Origin: an uncultured Pelagibacteraceae bacterium
Lineage (GTDB): Bacteria; Pseudomonadota; Alphaproteobacteria; Pelagibacterales; Pelagibacteraceae
Length of the DNA stretch: 49,504 bases
Direction: 5' to 3'
Assembly: GCA_902609685.1 (NCBI GenBank)
Contig: CACLSR010000001.1
Span: 1-49,504, forward strand
Shown here: in pieces, positions 12,808 through 21,682 of the stretch
How positions within the stretch are numbered: position 1 is the stretch's first letter
Layout of the letters: the number at the start of each line of letters is the position of its first letter
Program-made: the position numbers and the translations under genes
The notes under the pieces: model-generated
The model's input: only the letters and a program-made list of their open reading frames with translations
The model's database searches: none
What the model was told of the DNA's origin: nothing

Positions 12808-14931
12808 TTAAAATAAAGAACTTAATTTACCTAATGATATATCGATCATATGTTTAGTAATTCTTTTTTCGTTAAAAAGTTTGAAATATTTTTTCTTGCC
12901 ATTTTGAGCAATTTTTTTTCTTAATCTATCATTTCTTGAATAAAATTTAATTTTGTCTGATAAATCGTTGATATTTTTATAAAAGATTAACTCATTTTTT
13001 TTAAAAAAATCATTCATCATTACCTTCTCATCAATAAAAGTAAGTAATCCATTACCCATTATGGATGCTATTCTATTGCTTGAATAATATTTGGTTGGTT
13101 TACCCCTACTTAAATTCAAAGCCATTTTTGAGTCAATCAAGGCATTATTAAAATCATTTCCCCAAATAGGTTGTTTGTTAGAAAAACCATAAAAATCATA
13201 TTTGATATTAGCAATTTTTTTAATTAATTTATTTAAAAAATTAATCCTATCATCTTCAGTACCCTCTTTTAACGTAGCTCTATTAACACCATGACTCATT
13301 GCATAAAATAAATCTTTCGTTGGTTTTAGGTTAAAAACATCAAAACACTCAATATTTTTGTCTACTGGAACAAAAAAGAAATGAAAGTTGTTTATATCAA
13401 TTTTTTTTTTTAATATTGAAGGATCTGTAGTTATGAAATTATGATCAACTACTTCCGCATAAACATTAATGTTTGATATATTTTGCTTAGAATAATCTAA
13501 ACCAGACATCACGGGATCTTCATTCCATTGTGTAATGATCAAATCTTTATTGTAATTTTTAAATTCATTAATTGTGTTAATATCAATATTTTTTGAATGA
13601 CCAAAAAATAGTAAATCAGGATTATAATTCTTAAATGACTCTATAAGAAAATTTTGAAAATTGAACTTATTGGGAATTAAATTAAATGTTTTATTATTTC
13701 GTAAATAATCTCTATCACTTATTTCTAATACATCATGATTATTTCTTATAAAACCATTTGTAAATTTTTTTCCAAGAGAAATATTGTATAATCTATGATT
13801 ATGTTTTTGTCCTTGATTATATAAATTTAATATTTTTAACTTATTTTTTATAAAACTTAAATTATATTTTGGTATACAATTTTCACGTATAGAGTCTATT
13901 AATTTTGTATTCTCAGATATTATATGTTTAATATTCTTTCTACTTAAAGTTTGAATTTTTTTTCTTAGTTTATTATTGATTATCAATTTTTTAATTTCTT
14001 TGTATAAATTTATATAATCAAGTTTTTTTAAGATTATTGCATGATTTGTTGTTTCTTTTAATCCTCCTCTATTACTGATAATAGTTGCACATCCTCTTGA
14101 AGATGCTTCTAATGCGGTTCTACCAAATGGTTCTTCCCATTTAGATGGGACTACTGCTATTTCAGATTTATTAAGAATATGTAAGGTTTTTTTATGATTT
14201 AAGAAACCTAATTCTTTATGTCTTGCATGTTTAATATAGATACTTCTTCTATCTTCATCACCAATTGAAATAGCTTTCCATTCTCTAAAATCATTAAGAA
14301 TTTTGACTATTGATTTTTCAAATATATCGTAACCTTTTGAATGATTTAATTTACCAACAAAAACTATATTTTTTTGTTTTTTAATTTTTTTAGTTTCTCT
14401 ATTAACACTTGGGTAAATTATTTCTGTTTTGGTTAAAAGTTTTTTATCAATATCGTTAAAGAATCTTTCTCTAGACCAGTCACTAACAAAGATAATTTTA
14501 TCAACTATATTTAAAATATCTAATCTCTCATTCACTGATTTTGATCCTTTCATCGATAATGGATCATTATGAAAATAAAATATAAATCTTGTATTAATCT
14601 TTTTTGCTAATTTGATTAATATTAATGGTCTATTATGTACCTCAACTATATCAAAATTATTATCTAATAGTTCTTTAATTAATTTATCTGAATACTCTTT
14701 TGTAGAACTTTTTATTTTGGATTTAATACTTAAAAGATTAATATTTTTATAATTTTTGGTTAGATAATTCTTTTTTTCTGTATGTCCATAAACAATATTA
14801 GTTTCCTTATGTTTTGATTTTCGAAAAAATTCTGATACCCATAGTGAAGCCGCTGAAGCATTATCAATAGTATAATTTTCCTTATAAGGAAGAATTGTTG
14901 CAATTTTAATTTTTTGATTTTTTAAAATCAT
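12808..14931 (-). CDS. Two-domain glycosyltransferase: GT4 fused to a CgeB-like GT-B domain
   Basis: 707 residues, about twice a single GT-B enzyme. The first half (to about residue 370) is GT4-like: KIATILPYKENYTIDNASAAS at the start, NIVFVGKLNHSKGYDIFEKS near 190, and the nucleotide-sugar motif PSKWEEPFGRTALEASSRG near 260. A second fold begins near 388 (KILNLYNQGQKHNHRLYNISLG) and ends with NLSRGKPTKYYSSNRIASIMGNGLLTFID..., as in the CgeB/Glyco_trans_1_2 family. Two active sites on one chain suggest two sequential sugar transfers. Its start overlaps the GIY-YIG gene by 26 bp. The acceptor is unknown. Confidence 0.85.
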   Translation of the reverse strand: MILKNQKIKIATILPYKENYTIDNASAASLWVSEFFRKSKHKETNIVYGHTEKKNYLTKNYKNINLLSIKSKIKSSTKEYSDKLIKELLDNNFDIVEVHNRPLILIKLAKKINTRFIFYFHNDPLSMKGSKSVNERLDILNIVDKIIFVSDWSRERFFNDIDKKLLTKTEIIYPSVNRETKKIKKQKNIVFVGKLNHSKGYDIFEKSIVKILNDFREWKAISIGDEDRRSIYIKHARHKELGFLNHKKTLHILNKSEIAVVPSKWEEPFGRTALEASSRGCATIISNRGGLKETTNHAIILKKLDYINLYKEIKKLIINNKLRKKIQTLSRKNIKHIISENTKLIDSIRENCIPKYNLSFIKNKLKILNLYNQGQKHNHRLYNISLGKKFTNGFIRNNHDVLEISDRDYLRNNKTFNLIPNKFNFQNFLIESFKNYNPDLLFFGHSKNIDINTINEFKNYNKDLIITQWNEDPVMSGLDYSKQNISNINVYAEVVDHNFITTDPSILKKKIDINNFHFFFVPVDKNIECFDVFNLKPTKDLFYAMSHGVNRATLKEGTEDDRINFLNKLIKKIANIKYDFYGFSNKQPIWGNDFNNALIDSKMALNLSRGKPTKYYSSNRIASIMGNGLLTFIDEKVMMNDFFKKNELIFYKNINDLSDKIKFYSRNDRLRKKIAQNGKKKYFKLFNEKRITKHMIDISLGKLSSLF

Positions 14932-15169
14932 AAATCAGTTTTAATCTTGTTTTTCTATCCTTTTTCAATTTATATTCAAACGATAGTGCTTTTGATTTAG
15001 AATAAAATTTCCTTTTAAAAACTAACTCCCATTTATATCCTTTTGTTGATTTAGCACCTAAATTACTATTATGTTGTAAAAGTCTATTATTAACGTTGTT
15101 CGTATAACCAACATAGGATTTTTTCTTAAAATTATCTAAACTTTTAATTAAATAAACGTAGAAAACCAT
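14906..15169 (-). CDS. GIY-YIG nuclease domain protein (UPF0213-like)
   Basis: A small single-domain protein of 87 residues. It shows the GIY-YIG pattern FYVYLIKS (3-10), then KSYVGYTNNVNNRLLQHN (17-34) with the conserved Arg, and a C-terminal SKSKALSFEYKLKKD with the catalytic-type Glu. The short length and GAKSTKGYKWELVF segment match the stand-alone UPF0213 type rather than UvrC or homing endonucleases. Function of this group is unclear; some members act in DNA repair or are linked with mobile DNA. It sits between tRNA-Glu and the glycosyltransferases and overlaps the next gene by 26 bp. Confidence 0.85.
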   Translation of the reverse strand: MVFYVYLIKSLDNFKKKSYVGYTNNVNNRLLQHNSNLGAKSTKGYKWELVFKRKFYSKSKALSFEYKLKKDRKTRLKLIYDFKKSKN

Positions 15170-15187
15170 AAAAAGGTATCAAAATAA

Positions 15188-15262
15188 TGGCGGTCCCTAG
15201 GGGAATCGAACCCCTCTTTCGAGGATGAAAACCACGTGTCCTAACCGATAGACGAAGGGACC
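15188..15262 (-). tRNA. tRNA-Glu (anticodon UUC)
   Basis: Read leftward, GGTCCCT (15262-15256) pairs with AGGGACC to form the acceptor stem, followed by discriminator G and an encoded CCA (15190-15188). The D arm GTCTATCGGTTAGGAC, the TTC anticodon flanked by TT and AT, and the T arm AGGGGTTCGATTCCCCT are all present. The anticodon stem CGTGG/CCTCG has one T-T mismatch (positions 29-41). The 3' end faces the glycosyltransferase/integrase segment, the usual orientation for integration into a tRNA 3' end, though I found no second copy of that end. Confidence 0.95.
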
Positions 15263-15305
15263 AAAATTGAGTTTTTCTATTGCAAAAATGTATTTTTATC
15301 AAGTG

Positions 15306-15614
15306 TTATAAAGTTGCATTATTTTGTGTTTTATTTAGTAATTCTTTTAATTCTTTTGAAGGTTTAAATAATACAACAACTCTTTTGGAAATTTCTTTTT
15401 TTTCTTTCGTTTTTGGATTTCTGCCTATTCTTGAATTCTTAGATCTAATTGAAAAAGATCCAAATTTTGAAATCTTGACATTTTTTTTATTTATCAAATT
15501 TAGGATAATTATAGAAAAAAATTCCTCAATTAATTTCTCTGATATTTGTTTTGAAAATCCAACCTGCATATAAACGGCGTTCACAAGATCTTTTTTAGTT
15601 AGATTGACTCTCAT
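15306..15614 (-). CDS. ihfA: Integration host factor alpha subunit
   Basis: DNA-bending nucleoid protein of the HU/IHF family; 102 residues. LTKKDLVNAVYMQVGFSKQISEKLIEEFF matches the IHF-alpha N-terminal helices, NVKISKFGSFSIRSKNSRIGRNPKTKEKKEI contains the DNA-intercalating arm with the conserved RNPKT, and VVVLFKPSKELKELL closes the fold. Presence of YMQVGFS and the arm sequence favours IHF-alpha over HU. Its ATG directly follows the plsX stop (TAAATG), a coupled pair. In most alphaproteobacteria fabH lies between these two genes. Confidence 0.9.
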   Translation of the reverse strand: MRVNLTKKDLVNAVYMQVGFSKQISEKLIEEFFSIIILNLINKKNVKISKFGSFSIRSKNSRIGRNPKTKEKKEISKRVVVLFKPSKELKELLNKTQNNATL

Positions 15615-16619
15615 TTATTGGATGTTTTCTCTAATCTTATTAATTAAATTTCCTTTAACAATTTTACTACAAACATCTATAGAATTAGAAAACCCAATAA
15701 AATCTGTTCCTCCATGACTTTTTACAACAGGGGAATCTAAGCCAATAAAAATTGCACCATTATAAAGTCTTGGGTCCAATCTTTTTCTAAATTTGTTTAA
15801 ATTAGAATAATTCAATATTGCTGAAATTTTTCCTAAGATTGATCCTTTAAAAATCATTTTTAATTCATCTGTAATAAAATTAGCAGTTCCCTCGGCTGTT
15901 TTTAGTGCAACGTTACCGGTAAAACCATCTGAAATAATTACATTTACATTTCCATCCATAAGTTGATTGCCCTCTATATATCCAGAAAAATCAAAATTTT
16001 TAAATTTTTTTTCATTAAGTATTTGAAAAGTTTCCTTTATAATTTCGTTACCTTTTAATTCTTCTGATCCAATATTAAGTAATGCTATTTTAGGAGTATT
16101 GTTTGGATAAAGAGATTTATAAAGTGATGCACCCATAATTGAAAAATCAACTAAATTTTTTGAGTTGCATTCTATATTTGCACCTAAATCTAATACAACG
16201 CTCATACCTTTTTTATTAGGCCATAGGGCTGATAAAGCTGGCTTGTCTATATTCTCGATCATTTTAAGATTCAATTTTGAAATAACAAGTAATGCACCAG
16301 TATTACCTGCAGATATTACAATATCTGCCTCTTTATTTTTTACACTATTGATGGCGAGCCACATACTTGTATCCTTGCCTCTTTTAGCGGCTTCAAGTGG
16401 GCTGTCTGTGCTTTTTACCATATTTTCTGTGTGTATTATTTTATAGAATTCTTTGGCAATTTTATTAGTAATGTAAGGTTCAATTTCGTTTTTATTTCCA
16501 AAAATTATGAAAAAATTTTGGGTATTTGATTTATGGTTATGAATTATACCATCAATTATCTTTTTTGGTGACCCGTCACCACCCATTGCATCAACTGCAA
16601 TTTTAGTTAAATTTAACAT
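15615..16619 (-). CDS. plsX: Phosphate acyltransferase PlsX
   Basis: Makes acyl phosphate from acyl-ACP for the PlsY route of phospholipid synthesis; peripheral membrane enzyme. The 334 residues start IAVDAMGGDGSPKKIIDGI (7-25), then TDSPLEAAKRGKDTSMWLAINSVK, ADIVISAGNTGALLV near 100-114, VVLDLGANIECNSKNLVDFSIMG, and the C-terminal GSPVVKSHGG-like block SPVVKSHGGTDFIGF. Length is normal. It follows rpmF by 12 bp in the conserved rpmF-plsX order. The gene usually next, fabH, is absent. Confidence 0.95.
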   Translation of the reverse strand: MLNLTKIAVDAMGGDGSPKKIIDGIIHNHKSNTQNFFIIFGNKNEIEPYITNKIAKEFYKIIHTENMVKSTDSPLEAAKRGKDTSMWLAINSVKNKEADIVISAGNTGALLVISKLNLKMIENIDKPALSALWPNKKGMSVVLDLGANIECNSKNLVDFSIMGASLYKSLYPNNTPKIALLNIGSEELKGNEIIKETFQILNEKKFKNFDFSGYIEGNQLMDGNVNVIISDGFTGNVALKTAEGTANFITDELKMIFKGSILGKISAILNYSNLNKFRKRLDPRLYNGAIFIGLDSPVVKSHGGTDFIGFSNSIDVCSKIVKGNLINKIRENIQ

Positions 16620-16631
16620 TATTAATAAAAA

Positions 16632-16814
16632 TTATTCTTCAGGATCTAAAACTTGACGACCTTTGTACATTCCAGTTTTTAAATCTAAATGATGGGATAA
16701 TCTGTATTCACCAGATTTCTTGTCCTCAATAACATTTTTAGAGGAGAATTTCATATTTTGAGCTCTTCTCATACCAGTTCTTGATGGTGTTTGTTTTCGT
16801 TTAGGAACAGCCAT
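16632..16814 (-). CDS. rpmF: 50S ribosomal protein L32 (bL32)
   Basis: Small large-subunit ribosomal protein. The 60 residues start [19 protein letters not shown] and contain the [18 protein letters not shown] segment typical of alphaproteobacterial bL32; there are no zinc-binding cysteines. It lies in the conserved order bc1 chaperone - rpmF - plsX, though the DUF177 (YceD) gene that often sits before rpmF is missing, and only 2 bp separate it from the upstream stop. Confidence 0.96.
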   Translation of the reverse strand: MAVPKRKQTPSRTGMRRAQNMKFSSKNVIEDKKSGEYRLSHHLDLKTGMYKGRQVLDPEE

Positions 16815-16816
16815 AA

Positions 16817-17284
16817 TTATGGACTAATTACACTTTTTAAAAAAAAATTCAAATTTTTTTTACTTAAATTTTGTGCAAAATCATCAAAATAGACGACCAG
16901 AATATCAATTTCGCTAAAATCTTCTAAAAATGTAGAGAGTTTTTGCGATTTTTCTATTTTATTTAATTTATCCCAAAAATGAATATCTGATACAATTGCA
17001 TGAAATAAATTTATATAAACTTTCATTTTTTTGTTAATAGATTGATCCCCGTAACCTATTTCACGAATGCTCAGTTCTAATTGTCTAAAATTAAAATCAT
17101 AAATTTTCTGTAAAATATCCTTGTTTTCTTTAGTTTTGAAGTTTTTTAAGAAAAAAGCAAAATGGATAAGAAAAAAAGTTAAACGATCAGAAAAATTATC
17201 TTCTCGATTAAGAGATTTATATAAATCTTTATTTCTAGAGTAATTGATTAAATTATTGTAAACATTTATATAGTTTTTAGACAT
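16817..17284 (-). CDS. Ubiquinol-cytochrome c chaperone (CBP3-like) family protein
   Basis: The 155 residues are mostly helical and match the pattern of the bacterial CBP3/UQCC1 family: [15 protein letters not shown] near 36-50, [38 protein letters not shown] near 68-105 (the GDxxI-x-K-x-MK block is the family core). In mitochondria this family helps assemble cytochrome b into the bc1 complex; the bacterial role is inferred from that. The neighbourhood (divergent bamE, downstream rpmF-plsX) is the usual alphaproteobacterial one. Its start codon overlaps that of bamE by two bases in the sequence CATG (17282-17285). Confidence 0.8.
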   Translation of the reverse strand: MSKNYINVYNNLINYSRNKDLYKSLNREDNFSDRLTFFLIHFAFFLKNFKTKENKDILQKIYDFNFRQLELSIREIGYGDQSINKKMKVYINLFHAIVSDIHFWDKLNKIEKSQKLSTFLEDFSEIDILVVYFDDFAQNLSKKNLNFFLKSVISP

Positions 17285-17768
17285 GATTAGATTATTATAT
17301 ATATTTTTTTTGACATTAGTAGTAACAAATTGTTCATTTAAAAAAGTTGTTAAACATCATGGTGTCCCATTTCTAGAAAAAAAACAAAAACAATTAATAA
17401 TAAATAAAACTTCAAGTAATGATGTAAGAAAAATTTTAGGTACGCCATCAACACGAAGTAAATTTGATAATGATGTATGGATATACATCGAAAGAAAACA
17501 AACTCAATCAAGACTAAGAAATCTTGGTCAAATGAAAATATTCAAAAATAATGTTTTAGTTCTAGAAATAGATAATTATGGAATTTTAAAAAAAAAAGAA
17601 TTTTATAACATGGAAGACATGAAAAAAATCAAAATAGCTGAAGAGACAACTGAAGCAAATTTTTCCAGGAATTCATTTATCTATGAATTTATGTCCAGTA
17701 TGAGACAAAAAATAAATGATCCTCTTGGAGTTAGAGCTAAAAAAAGAGAAGAAATTAGCCAGCGATAA
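17283..17768 (+). CDS. bamE: Outer membrane assembly lipoprotein BamE (SmpA/OmlA)
   Basis: Lipoprotein subunit of the BAM complex that inserts beta-barrel proteins in the outer membrane. The 161 residues start with a signal peptide [14 protein letters not shown] (lipidated Cys17). The BamE fold follows: [36 protein letters not shown] near 38-73, where [14 protein letters not shown] is the family signature, then [26 protein letters not shown] long C-terminal tail of about 50 residues is typical of alphaproteobacterial OmlA. It is divergent from the chaperone gene with overlapping start codons, and its last 14 bp overlap convergent hppA. Confidence 0.9.
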   Translation: MIRLLYIFFLTLVVTNCSFKKVVKHHGVPFLEKKQKQLIINKTSSNDVRKILGTPSTRSKFDNDVWIYIERKQTQSRLRNLGQMKIFKNNVLVLEIDNYGILKKKEFYNMEDMKKIKIAEETTEANFSRNSFIYEFMSSMRQKINDPLGVRAKKREEISQR

Positions 17769-19860
17769 CAGCTAGTAAAAGTAAAGCAACAATATTTGTT
17801 ATTTTAATCATTGGATTTACTGCTGGTCCTGCTGTATCTTTATAAGGATCTCCCACTGTATCTCCTGTCACTGCTGCCTTATGAGCTTCAGATCCTTTTC
17901 CTCCATGATTTCCATCTTCAATATATTTTTTTGCATTATCCCAAGCACCACCCCCTGCTGTCATAGATACAGCAACAAATAGACCAGTAATAATAACACC
18001 TAATAGCATTGCACCTACAGATGCTAAAGCAGCAACCTGACCGCCAATTGCAAATATTATCAAATATAAAACAATTGGTGACAAGACTGGTAATAGTGAA
18101 GGAATAATCATTTCTTTGATTGCCGCAACAGTTAATAAATCAACTAATTTTGCATAATCAGGTTTTTGTTTTCTTTTCATGATACCTGGATATTTCTTAA
18201 ATTGTCTTCTAACTTCTATTACAACAGCACCACCTGCCCTACCAACAGCCTGCATTCCCATAGAGCCAAATAAATAAGGCAACATTCCGCCAATTAATAA
18301 CCCAACAACTACATATGGGTTAGATAAATCAAAAGTTACAACTATCCCTTCCAATTTAGAGCCAACTTCTTTTGAAAAATGTTTAATGTCTTCCGTATAA
18401 GCTGCAAATAGAACTAGTGCTCCCAATCCTGCAGAACCAATAGCGTATCCTTTTGTTACTGCTTTTGTAGTATTCCCCACAGCATCCAATGCATCTGTTG
18501 TTTTTCTAACATTGTTAGGTAATTTTGACATTTCAGCAATACCACCTGCATTATCTGTTACTGGTCCGTAAGCATCTAAAGCAACGACCATTCCAGCTAA
18601 TGCTAACATGGTTGTTACAGCAATTGCTATTCCATACAAACCTGCGATATGGTTGGTAAGCAAAATACCAGCAACGATTATTAATGCTGGTATAGCAGTA
18701 GCCTCCAAAGAAATTGCTAAACCTTGGATTACGTTAGTTCCATGCCCAGTAGTAGAAGAACTAGCAACACTTTTAACAGGTCTATAATTTGTCCCTGTAT
18801 AATATTCAGTTACCCAGATTAATAATCCTGTAATAATTAATCCTATAACTCCACAATAATACAAGCTCATTCCAGAAAAGGATTTATTGTTCAAATCATA
18901 AAAATTTTCTAAACCTAAAACGTAATCAGTAACTGGATATAAAATTACCAAGGAAGCTAAAGCTGATACAACGAATCCTTTATACAACGCTCCCATCACA
19001 TTTTTACTTCTTCCAAGTTTAACGAAAAAAGTTCCAATAATTGATGTTAAAATACATGCCCCACCAATTGTTAGTGGATAAATCATCATAGATAAATCTC
19101 CTGGAAAAAATATTGATGACAAAACCATTGTTGCAACAATAGTTACTGCATAAGTTTCAAATAAATCAGCAGCCATTCCAGCACAATCACCCACATTGTC
19201 ACCAACGTTATCAGCAATTACAGCAGGATTTCTTGGATCATCCTCTGGTATACCTGCTTCTACTTTTCCAACTAAATCAGCTCCAACATCAGCACCCTTA
19301 GTGAAAATACCTCCACCAAGTCTTGCAAAGATAGAAATTAATGATGCACCAAATCCAAGGGCTACTAATGCGTTTACGATTTCTCTTTCATCGACATTAA
19401 ATTTTAACAACAAATAATAATATACAGCTATTGATAATAAAGCTAAGCCAGCAACTAACATCCCCGTTACAGCTCCAGATTTAAAGGCTACTGATAAACC
19501 ACTAGCCAACCCTTTTCTAGACGCTTCAGCAGTCCTAACATTTGCTTGCACTGAAACTAACATTCCAACATATCCCGCTATACCTGATAAAGTTGCACCA
19601 ATAAGATAACCTAAACCAACAAGCATATTAAAAGCGAAACTTACAATAACTAAAACAACAACACCAACAATAGCAATTGTTTTATACTGTCTAGCTAGAT
19701 AAGCTTTTGCACCGATTTGTATCGCTGATGCAATATCTTGCATCTTAGAATTTCCAGCACTTGAATTTAAAATATTTTTTCCAGTTAAATATCCATAAAC
19801 TATAGATAATAATCCAGCACCAATTGTATATAAAAGAATAGTTTCGATGGTTGATGTCAT
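17755..19860 (-). CDS. hppA: Membrane-bound H+-translocating pyrophosphatase (K+-independent type)
   Basis: Integral membrane pump that hydrolyses pyrophosphate and exports protons, saving energy from biosynthetic PPi. The 701 residues have about 16 helices. Key motifs: [48 protein letters not shown] (catalytic DVGAD and NVGDNVGD, near 180-230), [16 protein letters not shown] near 435-450, and the C-terminal [15 protein letters not shown] with [15 protein letters not shown]. In [10 protein letters not shown] the Lys and following Thr mark the potassium-independent class. A candidate promoter lies in the 82-bp gap after thiL. The 3' end overlaps bamE. Confidence 0.96.
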   Translation of the reverse strand: MTSTIETILLYTIGAGLLSIVYGYLTGKNILNSSAGNSKMQDIASAIQIGAKAYLARQYKTIAIVGVVVLVIVSFAFNMLVGLGYLIGATLSGIAGYVGMLVSVQANVRTAEASRKGLASGLSVAFKSGAVTGMLVAGLALLSIAVYYYLLLKFNVDEREIVNALVALGFGASLISIFARLGGGIFTKGADVGADLVGKVEAGIPEDDPRNPAVIADNVGDNVGDCAGMAADLFETYAVTIVATMVLSSIFFPGDLSMMIYPLTIGGACILTSIIGTFFVKLGRSKNVMGALYKGFVVSALASLVILYPVTDYVLGLENFYDLNNKSFSGMSLYYCGVIGLIITGLLIWVTEYYTGTNYRPVKSVASSSTTGHGTNVIQGLAISLEATAIPALIIVAGILLTNHIAGLYGIAIAVTTMLALAGMVVALDAYGPVTDNAGGIAEMSKLPNNVRKTTDALDAVGNTTKAVTKGYAIGSAGLGALVLFAAYTEDIKHFSKEVGSKLEGIVVTFDLSNPYVVVGLLIGGMLPYLFGSMGMQAVGRAGGAVVIEVRRQFKKYPGIMKRKQKPDYAKLVDLLTVAAIKEMIIPSLLPVLSPIVLYLIIFAIGGQVAALASVGAMLLGVIITGLFVAVSMTAGGGAWDNAKKYIEDGNHGGKGSEAHKAAVTGDTVGDPYKDTAGPAVNPMIKITNIVALLLLAVIAG

Positions 19861-19904
19861 ATATGCCTTAATTATGTTGTTGGTTGTTAGTTATTAAAAA
19901 TCGG

Positions 19905-19932
19905 ACAATACAAAAAAAGCTATAAAAGGCAA
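19905..19932 (-). promoter_or_regulatory. Candidate promoter for hppA
   Basis: Read leftward in the 82-bp gap between thiL and hppA: TTGCCT (19932-19927), a 16-bp spacer, then TATTGT (19910-19905), about 45 bp before the hppA ATG. An AAGG ribosome-binding site lies close to the ATG. This gap is large for this genome and is the only obvious place for hppA to have its own promoter. Confidence 0.4.
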
Positions 19933-19942
19933 TAAATAACTT

Positions 19943-20902
19943 TTAAAAATTATGAAAATAACCTTTATTTTTAATGGCAATTTTATTCCCTTTTTCATCA
20001 ATAATTTGTGATTTTTGACCACCCGAAGAAATATTTCCAATTTTTGAAATCTTAATACCTAAAGATTTAAAGGTTCTTTTGATGATTCTGGACTTTTTTT
20101 TCGAGGCAGTAAATAATATTTGATAATCGTCACCTTTAGTCACTAAGTTAATTTTTTTTAATTTTTTTAAATGTATTATTTTTTTTAGATTTTTAGAGAT
20201 TGGAATATTCGAAATATTAACCTTATAAGATAATTTTTGTTTATTAATTAATTTATCCAAATCTGCAAAAAGACCATCAGAAATATCTATAGAGGTATTA
20301 GCAAAATTAAATAATTTTTTTGTTAAATTGATATGTAATTCTGGAAGATAATACTTCTTAATAAAATATTTATTGAGATTTTTTTTAAAAGAAAACTTTT
20401 TTTTTAATATTTCTAAGCCCATGTAACTATCACCTAAGTTACCCGTTACATAGATGTCATCATTAAATTTTGCTTTATTTCTGAATATTATATTAGAGGA
20501 AAAACCAACGGAAATTATTGTAAAACTCAATTTGTTTGAAAAAACAGTATCTCCACCCGAAATATGAATCCCAAACTTTTTTTGTTCTTTCTTTAGTGAT
20601 TGAGAAATTTTACTTAAATTCGATTTTGTAAATGTTTTTTTATTTCCAGAGCCTGAAATAAAATAATATTTTGGTTTAACACCTTTGCAAATCAAATCAG
20701 AAATAGAGGATCTTAGAATTTTTTTAATAACTAAATCAGGGTCTTTAAAATCAAAAAAATGTGATTTATCTATATAAGTATCTACAGAAACAACTAATTT
20801 CTTTGATTTATCGAAAAAAACATCATCATTTAAGTTAAGTGAATTTTTATTATTTAAAGAGAGTTTTGAAAAATATTTTTTGATTATCTCAAATTCATGC
20901 AT
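19943..20902 (-). CDS. thiL: Thiamine-monophosphate kinase
   Basis: Phosphorylates thiamine monophosphate to the active cofactor thiamine diphosphate. The 319 residues start with HEFEIIKKYFSKLS, then DDVFFDKSKKLVVSVDTYIDKSHFF near 25-49 (metal-binding acidic residues), KILRSSISDLICKGVKPKYYFIS near 64-86, HISGGDTVFSNKLSF, VTGNLGDSYMGLEIL and SIDISDGLFADLDKLI, all characteristic of ThiL in the PurM/SelD superfamily. It ends the rib-nusB run and overlaps nusB by 8 bp. The nusB-thiL pairing is common in proteobacteria. Confidence 0.92.
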   Translation of the reverse strand: MHEFEIIKKYFSKLSLNNKNSLNLNDDVFFDKSKKLVVSVDTYIDKSHFFDFKDPDLVIKKILRSSISDLICKGVKPKYYFISGSGNKKTFTKSNLSKISQSLKKEQKKFGIHISGGDTVFSNKLSFTIISVGFSSNIIFRNKAKFNDDIYVTGNLGDSYMGLEILKKKFSFKKNLNKYFIKKYYLPELHINLTKKLFNFANTSIDISDGLFADLDKLINKQKLSYKVNISNIPISKNLKKIIHLKKLKKINLVTKGDDYQILFTASKKKSRIIKRTFKSLGIKISKIGNISSGGQKSQIIDEKGNKIAIKNKGYFHNF

Positions 20903-21299
20903 TTGTTGATCTTAATTTTTTGGCAGCATTGTCCAATAATGCATTTAAATATTTTGTTTGAGAGTCATTTAAAAAGAGATTAGATGCATCAAGATATTCT
21001 TTAATGATTATCCTGATCGATACGTTGGGTTTATATAAGATTTCATATGTTGCAGATTTTAAGATAACTTGAAAAATCTTATCTAATTTAAATAAATTGA
21101 AATTATCACCTAAATTTTTATCTAATTCATCTACTATTATCTCGTTTCGTTCAATTGTGCCTAAAACTATATCTTTTATAAATTTTTTAAATCTATGTTT
21201 TGGGAAATCTATTTTGTTGTCGTTATTAAACAAAACACCATATAATTTTTGAATAATTATAACTCTAGGGTTGTTTTTTGGGCTATACTTTGTTTTCAT
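20895..21299 (-). CDS. nusB: Transcription antitermination protein NusB
   Basis: RNA-binding helical protein that with NusE, NusA and NusG forms the rRNA antitermination complex. The 134 residues contain RVIIIQKLYGVLFN near 13-26, a central DELDKNLGDNFNLFKLDKIFQVILKSATYEILYKPNVSIRIIIKEYLDASNLF and the final KYLNALLDNAAKKLR; the I-x-E-Y-x-x-x-A block is the NusB core. It overlaps ribH by 4 bp and thiL by 8 bp, in the widespread ribH-nusB-thiL order. Confidence 0.92.
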   Translation of the reverse strand: MKTKYSPKNNPRVIIIQKLYGVLFNNDNKIDFPKHRFKKFIKDIVLGTIERNEIIVDELDKNLGDNFNLFKLDKIFQVILKSATYEILYKPNVSIRIIIKEYLDASNLFLNDSQTKYLNALLDNAAKKLRSTNA

Positions 21300-21682
21300 T
21301 TTTGAGATAAAACTGAAACAACAGCTTTCGCTGCCTCAGCACCCTTTTTTTTTCTGGCCTTTGCTTGTTTCATATTTAAACAAGTTAGAATTCCATTTCC
21401 TATAGGTTTTTTTGAATAAATAGCTAAATCCATAATAGCATTAGTTGAGGATTGAGATATGAAATCAAAGTGTGGGGTTTGACCTTTAATAACACATCCA
21501 AGAGCGATGAAAGCGTCAAATTTTTTTAAATGTTTTGAAATGGTCACAGGTATCTCAAAAACACCAGGAACTTTAATTATTTTTATATTAAAATTTCTTG
21601 GGAGATTTTTTTTTGCACTATTTAACAAACCCAAAGAAATATCTTTATAATAATCAGCTGTGACTATTAAAATTTTTTTCAT
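21296..21682 (-). CDS. ribH: 6,7-dimethyl-8-ribityllumazine synthase
   Basis: Condenses 5-amino-6-ribitylaminouracil with dihydroxybutanone phosphate, the step before riboflavin. The 128 residues show KVPGVFEIPVTISKHLKKFDAFIALGCVIKGQTPHFDFIS (38-78), with the GxxEIP motif, the ALGCVIKG phosphate loop and the catalytic His in TPHFDFIS, then GNGILTCLNMKQAKARKKKGAEAA. It is slightly short (usual about 150). It overlaps ribB by 1 bp and nusB by 4 bp. Confidence 0.95.
   Translation of the reverse strand: MKKILIVTADYYKDISLGLLNSAKKNLPRNFNIKIIKVPGVFEIPVTISKHLKKFDAFIALGCVIKGQTPHFDFISQSSTNAIMDLAIYSKKPIGNGILTCLNMKQAKARKKKGAEAAKAVVSVLSQK

Noticed and set aside
15188..15230. tRNA-Glu 3' end as a proven integration site
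   Set aside because: Orientation fits, but I found no second copy of the tRNA end on the far side of the accessory segment by eye, so no att sites are annotated.
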